From NCBI RefSeq assembly GCF_003957295.1, contig NZ_RQPJ01000005.1, positions 492,282 to 556,281 of the forward strand: DNA of 64,000 nt. The letters run 5' to 3'. The notes under the pieces are model-generated. The model made no database searches. It was given only the letters and a program-made list of their open reading frames with translations, and was not told the DNA's origin. Position numbers and translations under genes: made by a program. Positions 56,884 to 64,000 of this stretch are shown one piece after another. Each line of letters begins with the position of its first letter. Position 1 is the stretch's first letter. Source of the stretch: Arenibacter aquaticus. Its GTDB lineage: Bacteria; Bacteroidota; Bacteroidia; Flavobacteriales; Flavobacteriaceae.

Positions 56884-57312
56884 TCAATGCTCCTCCGTAA
56901 GCAGTTTGCGTACACTAATCCAGAACATATTCATGGCGGAGGTAGTACTGTTGGCCAGCTCGGCCAACAATAATAAATTTCTCTCAAAATTCAGTAATCC
57001 TCCACTTTTCCCTTGGCTGTCAACAGCGGAGTAAAATGCCATATTCCAATCATTAAAATTCCGGGAATCATTTACCCCTTCCCACAGCAATACCACCTCA
57101 CGATGCCGTGCATCCTGTTTTATATGTTGATATAATAATTGGATGTGTTCTTTTTCGCCCTCTATTATTTGAACAAAGGCCTGCTTGTGAAAAACCAGAC
57201 AACCTGTAACCCCCAAGGTCTCATTGCGCTTGCGCGCCGTTTCTAAAATGTCTTCAATAGCCTCCTCATTTACATCAATGGAAGCCTTGGAGCAATACGT
57301 AAGTTGGTACAT
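56884..57312 (-). CDS. BLUF-domain blue-light photoreceptor
   Basis: A 142-residue single-domain protein. The flavin-binding residues are all in place: Tyr 6, Asn 30, Gln 48, Trp 89 and Met 91, with the same spacing (24, 18, 41, 2) as Tyr 21, Asn 45, Gln 63, Trp 104 and Met 106 in AppA. It therefore should bind FAD and respond to blue light. No output domain is fused; the C-terminal 45 residues are the usual BLUF cap helices. A partner is unknown. Confidence 0.93.
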   Translation of the reverse strand: MYQLTYCSKASIDVNEEAIEDILETARKRNETLGVTGCLVFHKQAFVQIIEGEKEHIQLLYQHIKQDARHREVVLLWEGVNDSRNFNDWNMAFYSAVDSQGKSGGLLNFERNLLLLAELANSTTSAMNMFWISVRKLLTEEH

Positions 57313-57334
57313 AGAAATAATTTAGACCAAAGTA

Positions 57335-57342
57335 CAAAAATA
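57335..57342 (-). promoter_or_regulatory. Putative -7 box of the BLUF gene
   Basis: TATTTTTG on the minus strand fits TAnnTTTG and lies 23 bp ahead of the start. No TTG at the right distance. Confidence 0.35.
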
Positions 57343-57413
57343 ATCACTCCTAAGGGTATATTGTGTGCCGCCCCTAGCCTGTGGCCAATGAAGTAAATTA
57401 AATACCGTAATTT

Positions 57414-58577
57414 CTATTTGTACGGGATCTTTAGATACGCCATCACAGCCTCGTCTCCCTTTAAAGCATTATCAGGCCTAGGATTTTCCTCATCAAATAC
57501 CTTCAAGTCGCCGGGAGACAAAATGGTGACAAAATGCTCCTCATAGCCTTCCTCATAGGGAATATTACCGGAATCCAAATCCAGATAGTGATCAAAAAAA
57601 TTATAGGCTGCCGTTCTTTTGGAATATCCGTAATCATGTCGTTCAGACGGCAGGTGTACATTTTCTACTTTGTGTTCGGCATTATAAAGACTATATACTT
57701 TTTGTATATAGGGATACTCCACCCTAGGGGTATTTCTGGTCCAATCTGCCCCATCCGATATTAACAGCAAAGGCCTTGGCGCACAGAGGGCGGCAATCTC
57801 CACATTGTTGGTCTGATGCTCCTTACTTTTATGTATTGGCATTCCGCTCTCACATACACATCCCCCAAAAAAATGGGCAGACACTTGTACCACAGGAGCC
57901 GCTACTTTCACCCTATTATCAATCGCTGTCAACAAAAAGGTCTGGGTACCCCCGCCAGAAGCCCCGGTCATCCCAATACGCTCAGGATCCACATCCGGTC
58001 TGGACAAAAGGTAGTCCAATACCCGCCTACTGTTCCACGTTTGCAATAGTAGGGCTATTGGCATTTTATGGTTTACCTGATTACTTTCTGCATAGCCTAT
58101 CATATCATAGGCAAAAACCACTGCACCCATTCGCGCCAATGTTGCACACCGCCATTGAATATAATTGGTATACCGCTTATCCGTCATATGACCGTGCGGA
58201 CTTAAGATGGCCGCATAAGAGCCCTCTGTTTCCACAGGTCTATACAGGTTTCCGGTAATATAAAAGCCAGGAAAACTTTCTATAGCTATATTTTCAACAA
58301 TATACCCATCCATAACCCTAGTCTTTCTTATTATAGGATTAAAATTACCCTTTATTTTGGGCATCTTATCCAGCTGCATTCCCTCTATAATACCTTTCTT
58401 AATGGTCAACGCCCTTTCTTCCCAGGATTCCAAATCACTCCATTCATTGGCAAATTGCTTCATAACAGTATTGGCCTGGTCCTCGGTCCAATAGCTACCT
58501 ACACATAACATAGGGTCTTGGGAATGCACTACTAACCCGTAAAGGGCAACAATAACAAAACAGCAAATATTTTTCAT
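57414..58577 (-). CDS. Secreted alpha/beta hydrolase, esterase-like
   Basis: About 387 residues from ATG 58577, which opens a signal peptide (MKNICCFVIVALYGLVVHSQ). The nucleophile elbow GASGGGTQT, acid segment SDGADWTRNTP and the C-terminal HDYGYSKR histidine form a triad. HGHMTDKRY near the middle may be the oxyanion loop. The arrangement recalls acetyl-xylan and glucuronoyl esterases, but the substrate is unknown. Not in an operon. Confidence 0.82.
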   Translation of the reverse strand: MKNICCFVIVALYGLVVHSQDPMLCVGSYWTEDQANTVMKQFANEWSDLESWEERALTIKKGIIEGMQLDKMPKIKGNFNPIIRKTRVMDGYIVENIAIESFPGFYITGNLYRPVETEGSYAAILSPHGHMTDKRYTNYIQWRCATLARMGAVVFAYDMIGYAESNQVNHKMPIALLLQTWNSRRVLDYLLSRPDVDPERIGMTGASGGGTQTFLLTAIDNRVKVAAPVVQVSAHFFGGCVCESGMPIHKSKEHQTNNVEIAALCAPRPLLLISDGADWTRNTPRVEYPYIQKVYSLYNAEHKVENVHLPSERHDYGYSKRTAAYNFFDHYLDLDSGNIPYEEGYEEHFVTILSPGDLKVFDEENPRPDNALKGDEAVMAYLKIPYK

Positions 58578-58932
58578 AAGTGTGGATTTTAATCTCTGTA
58601 TCGGAAACTTGGAACAATTTACCAAAAAAAGCAATCTGTCCCTACAGAAGACCAACTTCCAGTCTTTATTCGTAAAAACTTATATTACCCATTGTTACTG
58701 TTTGTAACCTAACATGTATTAAAAATTAAAAATTTTCGTAGCCATCAAACAGTTCCATAATCTAAAATACTGCATTTACAGTTTTGCACTCAAGTCTATT
58801 CCGCTGAAAAGTGGAATTAGTTAAACCTAGGATTTTAAATAAGCTGTACAGCAACTTTTAAAAACAATATTTCACCAACAAAAAAAGCCATGCTTTCGCA
58901 TGGCTTTTACCTAATATATCTTGTTCGTTAGA
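58578..58932. other. Intergenic stretch between the hydrolase and OmpH gene
   Basis: 355 bp of AT-rich DNA. The only element I can support is the OmpH terminator at 58881-58908. No gene-like frame and no exact promoter box were seen. Confidence 0.5.
58881..58908 (-). terminator. Intrinsic terminator after ompH
   Basis: An 11-bp perfect stem (58883-58893 with 58898-58908) with a TTTC loop; A-rich bases to the left give the T tract on the minus strand. Confidence 0.85.
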
Positions 58933-59442
58933 TTAGAAACCCAATTCCTTCTTAACATCTGGCAATAGATCCTTACCCTTAGCAACTATTAATCCGCCAC
59001 CTTGTGTAGCATCCATTACGTAATCTATTCCTTGTGCTGCGGCTACAGATTCTATGGCTTTCTTGGCCTTGGCCGTAATAGGCCCCAATAGTTCGGCTTG
59101 TTTTTTCTGCAATTCCTGCTGTGCAGTCTGCTGGGCCTCCCCTATGTTCTTTTCAAACCCTTGTAGTTCCAAAGCCCTTTTCTGATTTTCTTCTTCCGAC
59201 TTGGAAGCAGACTCATTGGAGTATTGGGTATATTTGTTCTTAAGCTCTGTCATAGAACTCTCTATATCGGCCCTATATGTTTCCTGTAATTTTTTAAGTT
59301 CGGCATCTGCTGCTTTCATCTCCGGCATTTCAGATAATAGTTTTTGTACGTCTATGTGTGCAATCTTCGCCTGTGCATTTACAAAACTACTTGCTGCTAC
59401 GAACAAAACTATGGCTACTGCTATTTTTTTAATCTGCTTCAT
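58933..59442 (-). CDS. OmpH/Skp-family periplasmic chaperone
   Basis: A 169-residue protein with signal peptide (cleavage near VNA-QA), then AKIAHIDVQKLLSEMPEMK and a long coiled coil (about 45-110), the arms of the jellyfish-shaped Skp trimer. It carries unfolded outer-membrane proteins to BamA, whose gene lies upstream. Confidence 0.92.
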   Translation of the reverse strand: MKQIKKIAVAIVLFVAASSFVNAQAKIAHIDVQKLLSEMPEMKAADAELKKLQETYRADIESSMTELKNKYTQYSNESASKSEEENQKRALELQGFEKNIGEAQQTAQQELQKKQAELLGPITAKAKKAIESVAAAQGIDYVMDATQGGGLIVAKGKDLLPDVKKELGF

Positions 59443-59534
59443 GATTCTAATTAATATTTGAGTGTTAATTTAAAGATTTAGTTAAATAAATTTAATTTGG
59501 TTCTATAATTATTTATTGTCCTTCTATTTGAGTG

Positions 59535-60365
59535 TTACTCTTCCTTTTCCTCATTGTCTTCCCCACCATTTCTTTCTTCTAGTTCCTTCTTTCTTTTGGC
59601 TTCTCTTTCTTCCAATAATTTTCTTCTTCTCTCCTCATACGCCTTTTTGCGTTCTTCTCGAATCTTTAGCTGAGCCGCCCTTTTTTCCTCTGCCGTCTTG
59701 GCCCTGGCTTCCTCTGCCTGTTTGGCTCTTTCCTTTCTTTCTATGATGGCATCGCTCACTTCTTCTTCTGCCTCAGCATCCTCAAAGTTGTTCAAGCTAC
59801 TTCTACCCTCCTGCCTCTTCTTGGGAGCACTGATCCTCCTTGTTCTGGATATACCCCTTAAGACCAAGTCGCTAATATCGTGCCTTTTCTCGGAATACAA
59901 CATTACAACATCTGCAGATTTATCAAAAATAAAATCATATTTTTTATTGGCCCCTATTTTCTGCACCTCATTAAAGACCTGATCCTGTATTGGCTGTATC
60001 AGCCTTCTTTTTTGCAATACCAAATCGCCCTCCGGACCAAATCTATCCTGTTGATAATCGAACATTTCCTTTTCCAGAATTTGAATTTCCTCCTCGCGTT
60101 CAGAAATCAACTCCTCGGTCAACAGCACCTTCTCGGCCATCAAATCCTTTTTCATCCGATCTATTTCGGCTTTCTCCTGCTCCAATTCCAGCTTCCATTT
60201 CTGCACCTTATTGGCCAACTGCTCATTAGCTTCCCTGTACTCCTCTACATTCTCAAGGATATACTCCATGTCCACATAGCCAATCCTAATACTTCTTTGG
60301 GCCGAAATACTCGTTGCAAATAAGGCCATCGCCAGCAACATAAGTACTTTTACTTTTACTCTCAT
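59535..60365 (-). CDS. OmpH/Skp-family chaperone with charged C-terminal tail
   Basis: 276 residues: signal peptide, IRIGYVDMEYILENV, and coiled-coil arms to about residue 150. The last 90 residues are almost entirely Glu, Lys, Arg and Ala, absent from ordinary Skp (about 160 residues). A second, longer OmpH next to the first is common in flavobacteria. It lies between bamA and the shorter ompH. Confidence 0.9.
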   Translation of the reverse strand: MRVKVKVLMLLAMALFATSISAQRSIRIGYVDMEYILENVEEYREANEQLANKVQKWKLELEQEKAEIDRMKKDLMAEKVLLTEELISEREEEIQILEKEMFDYQQDRFGPEGDLVLQKRRLIQPIQDQVFNEVQKIGANKKYDFIFDKSADVVMLYSEKRHDISDLVLRGISRTRRISAPKKRQEGRSSLNNFEDAEAEEEVSDAIIERKERAKQAEEARAKTAEEKRAAQLKIREERKKAYEERRRKLLEEREAKRKKELEERNGGEDNEEKEE

Positions 60366-60464
60366 GCTATCTTCTTTTTATTGTATAGAAAATATCGTGC
60401 CAAAATAACCAAATATTTTAGAATGAACTGTTCAACACATAAAACTATTGCAAAATTCTATACA

Positions 60465-63044
60465 TTAAAACTGCTGTCCAATGATGAAGTGGGTCTGCCA
60501 ACCACTAGGTCCGACAGAATTAGGATTGTAATCTTGATCAAACCCATATCCAAAATCGATTCCCAGCAATCCGAATGCCGGCATAAAAATTCGCAGTCCC
60601 ACCCCGGCCGATCTTTTTAATTCAAACGGATTAAAGTCCTGAAAATTGTTGAAGGCATTCCCCGCCTCCAAAAATACTTGTCCGTAGATGGAAGCCGATG
60701 GTTTCAAAGTAAGAGGATATCTGAGCTCTAAAGAGTATTTATTATAAACAATACCACCGTCCTGCACCTGACCTCCACTTAAAAGATCTGTGCTATAAGG
60801 TGTTAAGGATTGGTTTTCGTAACCTCTTAAGGCTATTACGTCCCTACCATCCAATGTATAGGTCCCCATACCATCACCACCTACATAAAATCTCTCAAAT
60901 GGAACCTTACCTACCTCTTCATTATAGCTGCCCAAAAATCCAAATTCTGCATTGGTCCTTAAAACCAACTTATCTACAAGGGTAGTATACCAATCACCCT
61001 TAAAGTTTACCTTATAAAATTCAAGCCATTTGAAGCGCTCCTGATCTATACGCTCTACCTCTTCACTATCCTGCTCTTCAACGGCAGTTTCCATATCCTC
61101 GTTCAACTGCTCATAATCTATATTATTAAACAAGGAAAATGGGGGTGTAAACTTGGCAGTAAGCTCAAAATTAGATCCATTCCTAGGGTAAATACGCCCC
61201 CCACCGGTTGCATTTCTTGAAATACCCAAGGTATATGCTATGGAATTGGATTTTCCGTTTCCAAAATTAAATAGTCCTAGGTTGTAGTCTTGAAAGTTGT
61301 ACAATTGGTAGCCCAAAGAGTGGGATACTGTAAAGAAATCATCGGGCCACTGCACCCTTTTGGCCAAACCTGCAGTTATCCCTGTAATGGAAAACTGCTT
61401 GCTCTTGTCAGGTTTGCTACTTACATAGGGGTTGTAATAAAATTGCTGAGTTCTGGACAAGGACATATTAAAGCGTACAGGCTTTTTACCCCCCAACCAA
61501 GGTTCTGAAAAGTTAAGACTGTATACCCTATAGGTTCTACTTGCCTGCAAACGCAGTGCAAAGGTTTGTCCGTCACCCATGGGCACCGGCTTATAGGCTT
61601 CTCCGTTAAACAAGTTTTTCATGGAGAAGTTACTAAAAGACAACCCTAGGGTTCCAATAAAACCACCTCCTCCGTAGCCCCCTTGGAGCTCAATTTGGCT
61701 AGAACCGGCTTCCACCAGGCTATAGGCAATGTCCACTGTCCCTGCGTTGGGATCCGGGTTTTGGATATCCGGGGTTATCTGCTCCGCATCAAAGAAGCCC
61801 AATTGACCCAACTCCCTAATACTACGTATAATATCCGATTTGTTATATCGCTGACCTGGCCGGGTACGCAACTCCCTAAAAATTACATGGTCATTGGTCT
61901 TATCGTTGCCCACTACCGTAACATGGTCCAAAAAGGTCTCCTTACCTTCTATGATCCTAATCTCAAAATCAATGGTATCGTTCTCTGCAGAGATCTCAAC
62001 CGGATTGATACTTGAAAATAAATATCCGTTGTTTTGGTACAAGTTGGTAAGATCCTCTCCGTCTGGCTTGGTATCATCCGCAATACGTTTTCTTAGCAGT
62101 ACCCCATTATACGTATCTCCGGTCTTAACCCCTAATACCTGGGAAAGCTGGCGATCTGTATATACTGTATTGCCCACAAAGTCTATATCCCCAAAATAAT
62201 ACTTGTTTCCTTCCTCGACCTTTATTTTTAAATCGATCAAATCATCGGAAACCTTGACAAAGGTATCCGATATTACCCGTGCATCCCTAAATCCTTTTTC
62301 GGCGTATTTATCTACCAGAGATACAAGATCCTCCTTATAATCCTCTTCTATATACTTGGACTTCTTCCAAAATCGGTAAAACTTTTTCTTCTTGGTCTTT
62401 TTAAGGGCCTTGGCCAGTTTTTTATCGGACAACTGCTCATTGCCTTCAAAAACAATATTGTTGATCTTTACCTTATCCCCTTTTTTAACATTGATTACCA
62501 TACTCTGGGTATTGGCAGCCGTAGTATCTTTTGCCGTTGCAATGGTGACCTTGGTATTTAGATACCCTTTCTTCTTGTATTTGTTCTGAAGGTAATTCTT
62601 TGTATTGGCAATTAGACTCTCTGTTATCTTTTTGCCCTTTTTTAGATCGGTATCCTTAAGAATCTCATCTACTTTGTTCTTCTTAACACCATAAACCTTA
62701 ACATTGGCCAAGGTGGGACGTTCCAGAATATTAAGTTCCAGAAAAACATTCTCCCCTTCTATATTGGTAATGTAAAAGCTTATGTCGGTAAAAAGCTCCA
62801 GCCCCCATAACTTATTGATGACTGCACTTATTTCATCTCCTGGAACCGTAATGGGCTGACCTACCCTTAGACCGGTGTAGGTCTTAACGGTCTGTTCATT
62901 ATAACTCTGCAGACCAGTAACCTCCAGCCCCCCAAGTATATATTGTTTACCATCCTCATAGGAAGTGTCCTGAGCATTGGCCAGGGTAGTAAAAATTAAG
63001 AATAAAAGTGTGATAAAAAGTTCAAGTGACATGAACTTTTTCAT
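60465..63044 (-). CDS. bamA: Outer-membrane assembly protein BamA
   Basis: About 859 residues from ATG 63044, which begins a signal peptide (MKKFMSLELFITLLF...); an upstream in-frame ATG (63173) lies inside uppS and is rejected. Five POTRA domains cover about residues 25-430 and a 16-strand barrel the rest. The barrel end, GIDFGYGFDQDYNP then HFIIGQQF, includes the C-terminal Phe signature. It inserts outer-membrane proteins. It lies 4 bp after uppS. Confidence 0.96.
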   Translation of the reverse strand: MKKFMSLELFITLLFLIFTTLANAQDTSYEDGKQYILGGLEVTGLQSYNEQTVKTYTGLRVGQPITVPGDEISAVINKLWGLELFTDISFYITNIEGENVFLELNILERPTLANVKVYGVKKNKVDEILKDTDLKKGKKITESLIANTKNYLQNKYKKKGYLNTKVTIATAKDTTAANTQSMVINVKKGDKVKINNIVFEGNEQLSDKKLAKALKKTKKKKFYRFWKKSKYIEEDYKEDLVSLVDKYAEKGFRDARVISDTFVKVSDDLIDLKIKVEEGNKYYFGDIDFVGNTVYTDRQLSQVLGVKTGDTYNGVLLRKRIADDTKPDGEDLTNLYQNNGYLFSSINPVEISAENDTIDFEIRIIEGKETFLDHVTVVGNDKTNDHVIFRELRTRPGQRYNKSDIIRSIRELGQLGFFDAEQITPDIQNPDPNAGTVDIAYSLVEAGSSQIELQGGYGGGGFIGTLGLSFSNFSMKNLFNGEAYKPVPMGDGQTFALRLQASRTYRVYSLNFSEPWLGGKKPVRFNMSLSRTQQFYYNPYVSSKPDKSKQFSITGITAGLAKRVQWPDDFFTVSHSLGYQLYNFQDYNLGLFNFGNGKSNSIAYTLGISRNATGGGRIYPRNGSNFELTAKFTPPFSLFNNIDYEQLNEDMETAVEEQDSEEVERIDQERFKWLEFYKVNFKGDWYTTLVDKLVLRTNAEFGFLGSYNEEVGKVPFERFYVGGDGMGTYTLDGRDVIALRGYENQSLTPYSTDLLSGGQVQDGGIVYNKYSLELRYPLTLKPSASIYGQVFLEAGNAFNNFQDFNPFELKRSAGVGLRIFMPAFGLLGIDFGYGFDQDYNPNSVGPSGWQTHFIIGQQF

Positions 63045-63048
63045 GCCG

Positions 63049-63765
63049 CTAGGTGAGTTGTTCGCTAGTTTTTCCAAATCGTCGTTCTCTGTTCTGGTAA
63101 TTTTTAATGGCTTCCAATAAATGATGCTCCGAAAAATCGGGCCAAAATACATCAATAAAATATAATTCCGCATATGCTATCTGCCAAAGTAAAAAATTAC
63201 TTATTCTATGCTCCCCACTTGTTCTTATCAGCAGGTCCACATCTGGCAAATTATGCGTGTAAAGATGGTTATTAATAATGGTTTCGTCAATATTTTCGGG
63301 AGAAATTATATTATTTTTAACTTTGGCACTTATCTGTTGAACAGCATTTTTAATCTCGTCCCGAGCCCCATAACTCAGTGCCAAGGTCAGGGTCATCCCC
63401 GTATTGTTCTTTGTTTTATCCATCACATCCAACAATTCCTTATGTGCCGTTTTGGGCAGGGAAGCAATGTCACCAATGGTATTGAGTTTTATATTGTTCT
63501 GGTTCAAGGTCACCAATTCCTTTTTAAGGGAGGACATTAACAAACGCATTAGGGTCTCCACCTCAAATTTGGGCCTATTCCAATTTTCTGTAGAAAAAGT
63601 ATACAGTGTTAGGTATTCCAATCCCAACCTAGCACAGTCTTCCACCGTTCTTCTTACGGTCTTGACCCCTTGCTCATGGCCAAAAACCCTTAATTTACCT
63701 TTCTCTTTTGCCCATCGCCCATTGCCATCCATAATAATAGCGGTGTGCTTTGGCAAGGCCTTCAT
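63049..63765 (-). CDS. uppS: Undecaprenyl diphosphate synthase
   Basis: About 238 residues from ATG 63765, chosen because a GGAAG lies 9 bases upstream and the family start HTAIIMDGNGRWA follows. A longer ATG (63831) overlaps the gene upstream. MDGNGRWA, TLYTFSTENWNRP and RTSGEHRISNF are the cis-prenyltransferase motifs. The product is the lipid carrier used by MraY and MurG. Confidence 0.96.
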   Translation of the reverse strand: MKALPKHTAIIMDGNGRWAKEKGKLRVFGHEQGVKTVRRTVEDCARLGLEYLTLYTFSTENWNRPKFEVETLMRLLMSSLKKELVTLNQNNIKLNTIGDIASLPKTAHKELLDVMDKTKNNTGMTLTLALSYGARDEIKNAVQQISAKVKNNIISPENIDETIINNHLYTHNLPDVDLLIRTSGEHRISNFLLWQIAYAELYFIDVFWPDFSEHHLLEAIKNYQNRERRFGKTSEQLT

Positions 63766-63796
63766 TTTTACATCTTCCAAACTATCTATTTTTACA

Positions 63797-64000
63797 CTAC
63801 TGAAAGCAGTCTTGACACGGTTTTCTACCAAAAGTATACGTTAATGTAATACCAGAAAACACGTACCAATCATCACTAAAAATATTTCCAAACCTAAATT
63901 CCTCATAATTTGACCCTTCCGGATTACTGGCATCCAAATTATCCGTAAAGGTATATCTGGCCCCAATCTCGGCACCAACAATAAGGAACTGGTTAAGCCT
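63797..64000 (-). CDS. DUF6089-like outer-membrane protein, 3' part
   Basis: The last 67 codons of a gene running off the window edge. The end WYVFSGITLTYTFGRKPC is characteristic of the DUF6089 beta-barrel proteins usually found just upstream of uppS and bamA in flavobacteria. The stop lies at 63797-63799; 31 bp separate it from the chosen uppS start. Only the C-terminal strands are visible. Confidence 0.8.
   Translation of the reverse strand, partial: RLNQFLIVGAEIGARYTFTDNLDASNPEGSNYEEFRFGNIFSDDWYVFSGITLTYTFGRKPCQDCFQ

Noticed and set aside
63042..63173. Longer start for bamA inside uppS
   Set aside because: It would add 43 residues ahead of a proper signal peptide and overlap uppS by more than 120 bp.

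Overview
The window reads as chromosomal core DNA from a gliding, probably marine member of the Flavobacteriaceae (Bacteroidota). The evidence is gldA, gldB and gldC, a flavobacterial division/cell-wall (dcw) cluster, DUF3857 and GIN-domain exported proteins, a lipoprotein sulfatase, and promoters of the Bacteroidota type (TTG - about 19 nt - TAnnTTTG). I see no prophage, insertion sequence, CRISPR array or recognisable defence island. The best observations are sequence-level oddities in otherwise ordinary genes.

Layout. 0.1-9.8 kb is the most accessory part: a pyruvate-kinase-like protein without the usual C-terminal domain, a YHYH lipoprotein overlapping a small membrane protein, an APC permease, two lipoproteins, a four-helix membrane protein and a sulfatase. 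9.9-10.2 kb holds a 43-bp direct repeat, a nested inverted repeat with a terminator, and a minus-strand tRNA-Arg(TCG). 10.2-26.3 kb is the dcw cluster on the minus strand, in transcription order mraZ-rsmH-ftsL-ftsI-murE-mraY-murD-ftsW-murG-murC-ftsQ-ftsA-ftsZ, followed by a YqeY-like gene; a triple repeat ahead of mraZ looks like the MraZ operator. 26.5-36.6 kb holds a hydrolase, engB, gldC, gldB, nadE, an orphan response regulator with Glu at the phosphorylation site, a primase that lacks its zinc ligands, and a sigma/anti-sigma/outer-membrane-protein set. 36.7-47.2 kb holds a polyprenyl synthase, rlmN, queA, aroA, a MazG-like hydrolase, two DUF3857 proteins (one apparently catalytically dead), dtd and rsgA. 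47.3-48.5 kb holds two small exported proteins. 48.7-52.7 kb is the pheA-aminotransferase-tyrA-DAHP synthase/chorismate mutase operon, preceded by what looks like a transcription attenuator. 53.2-57.3 kb holds gldA, a molybdate transporter operon and a BLUF photoreceptor. 57.4-64 kb holds an esterase-like hydrolase, two OmpH/Skp chaperones, bamA, uppS and the 3' end of a DUF6089 gene.

How the genes fit together. The dcw genes make lipid II and build the septum; uppS supplies the undecaprenyl carrier, and bamA with the Skp-like proteins assembles the outer membrane. gldA, gldB and gldC belong to gliding motility. aroA and the pheA operon together cover much of aromatic amino acid synthesis: chorismate mutase is fused to DAHP synthase, and accordingly absent from prephenate dehydratase. 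Functions are read from motifs and remembered family features; no database search was run.
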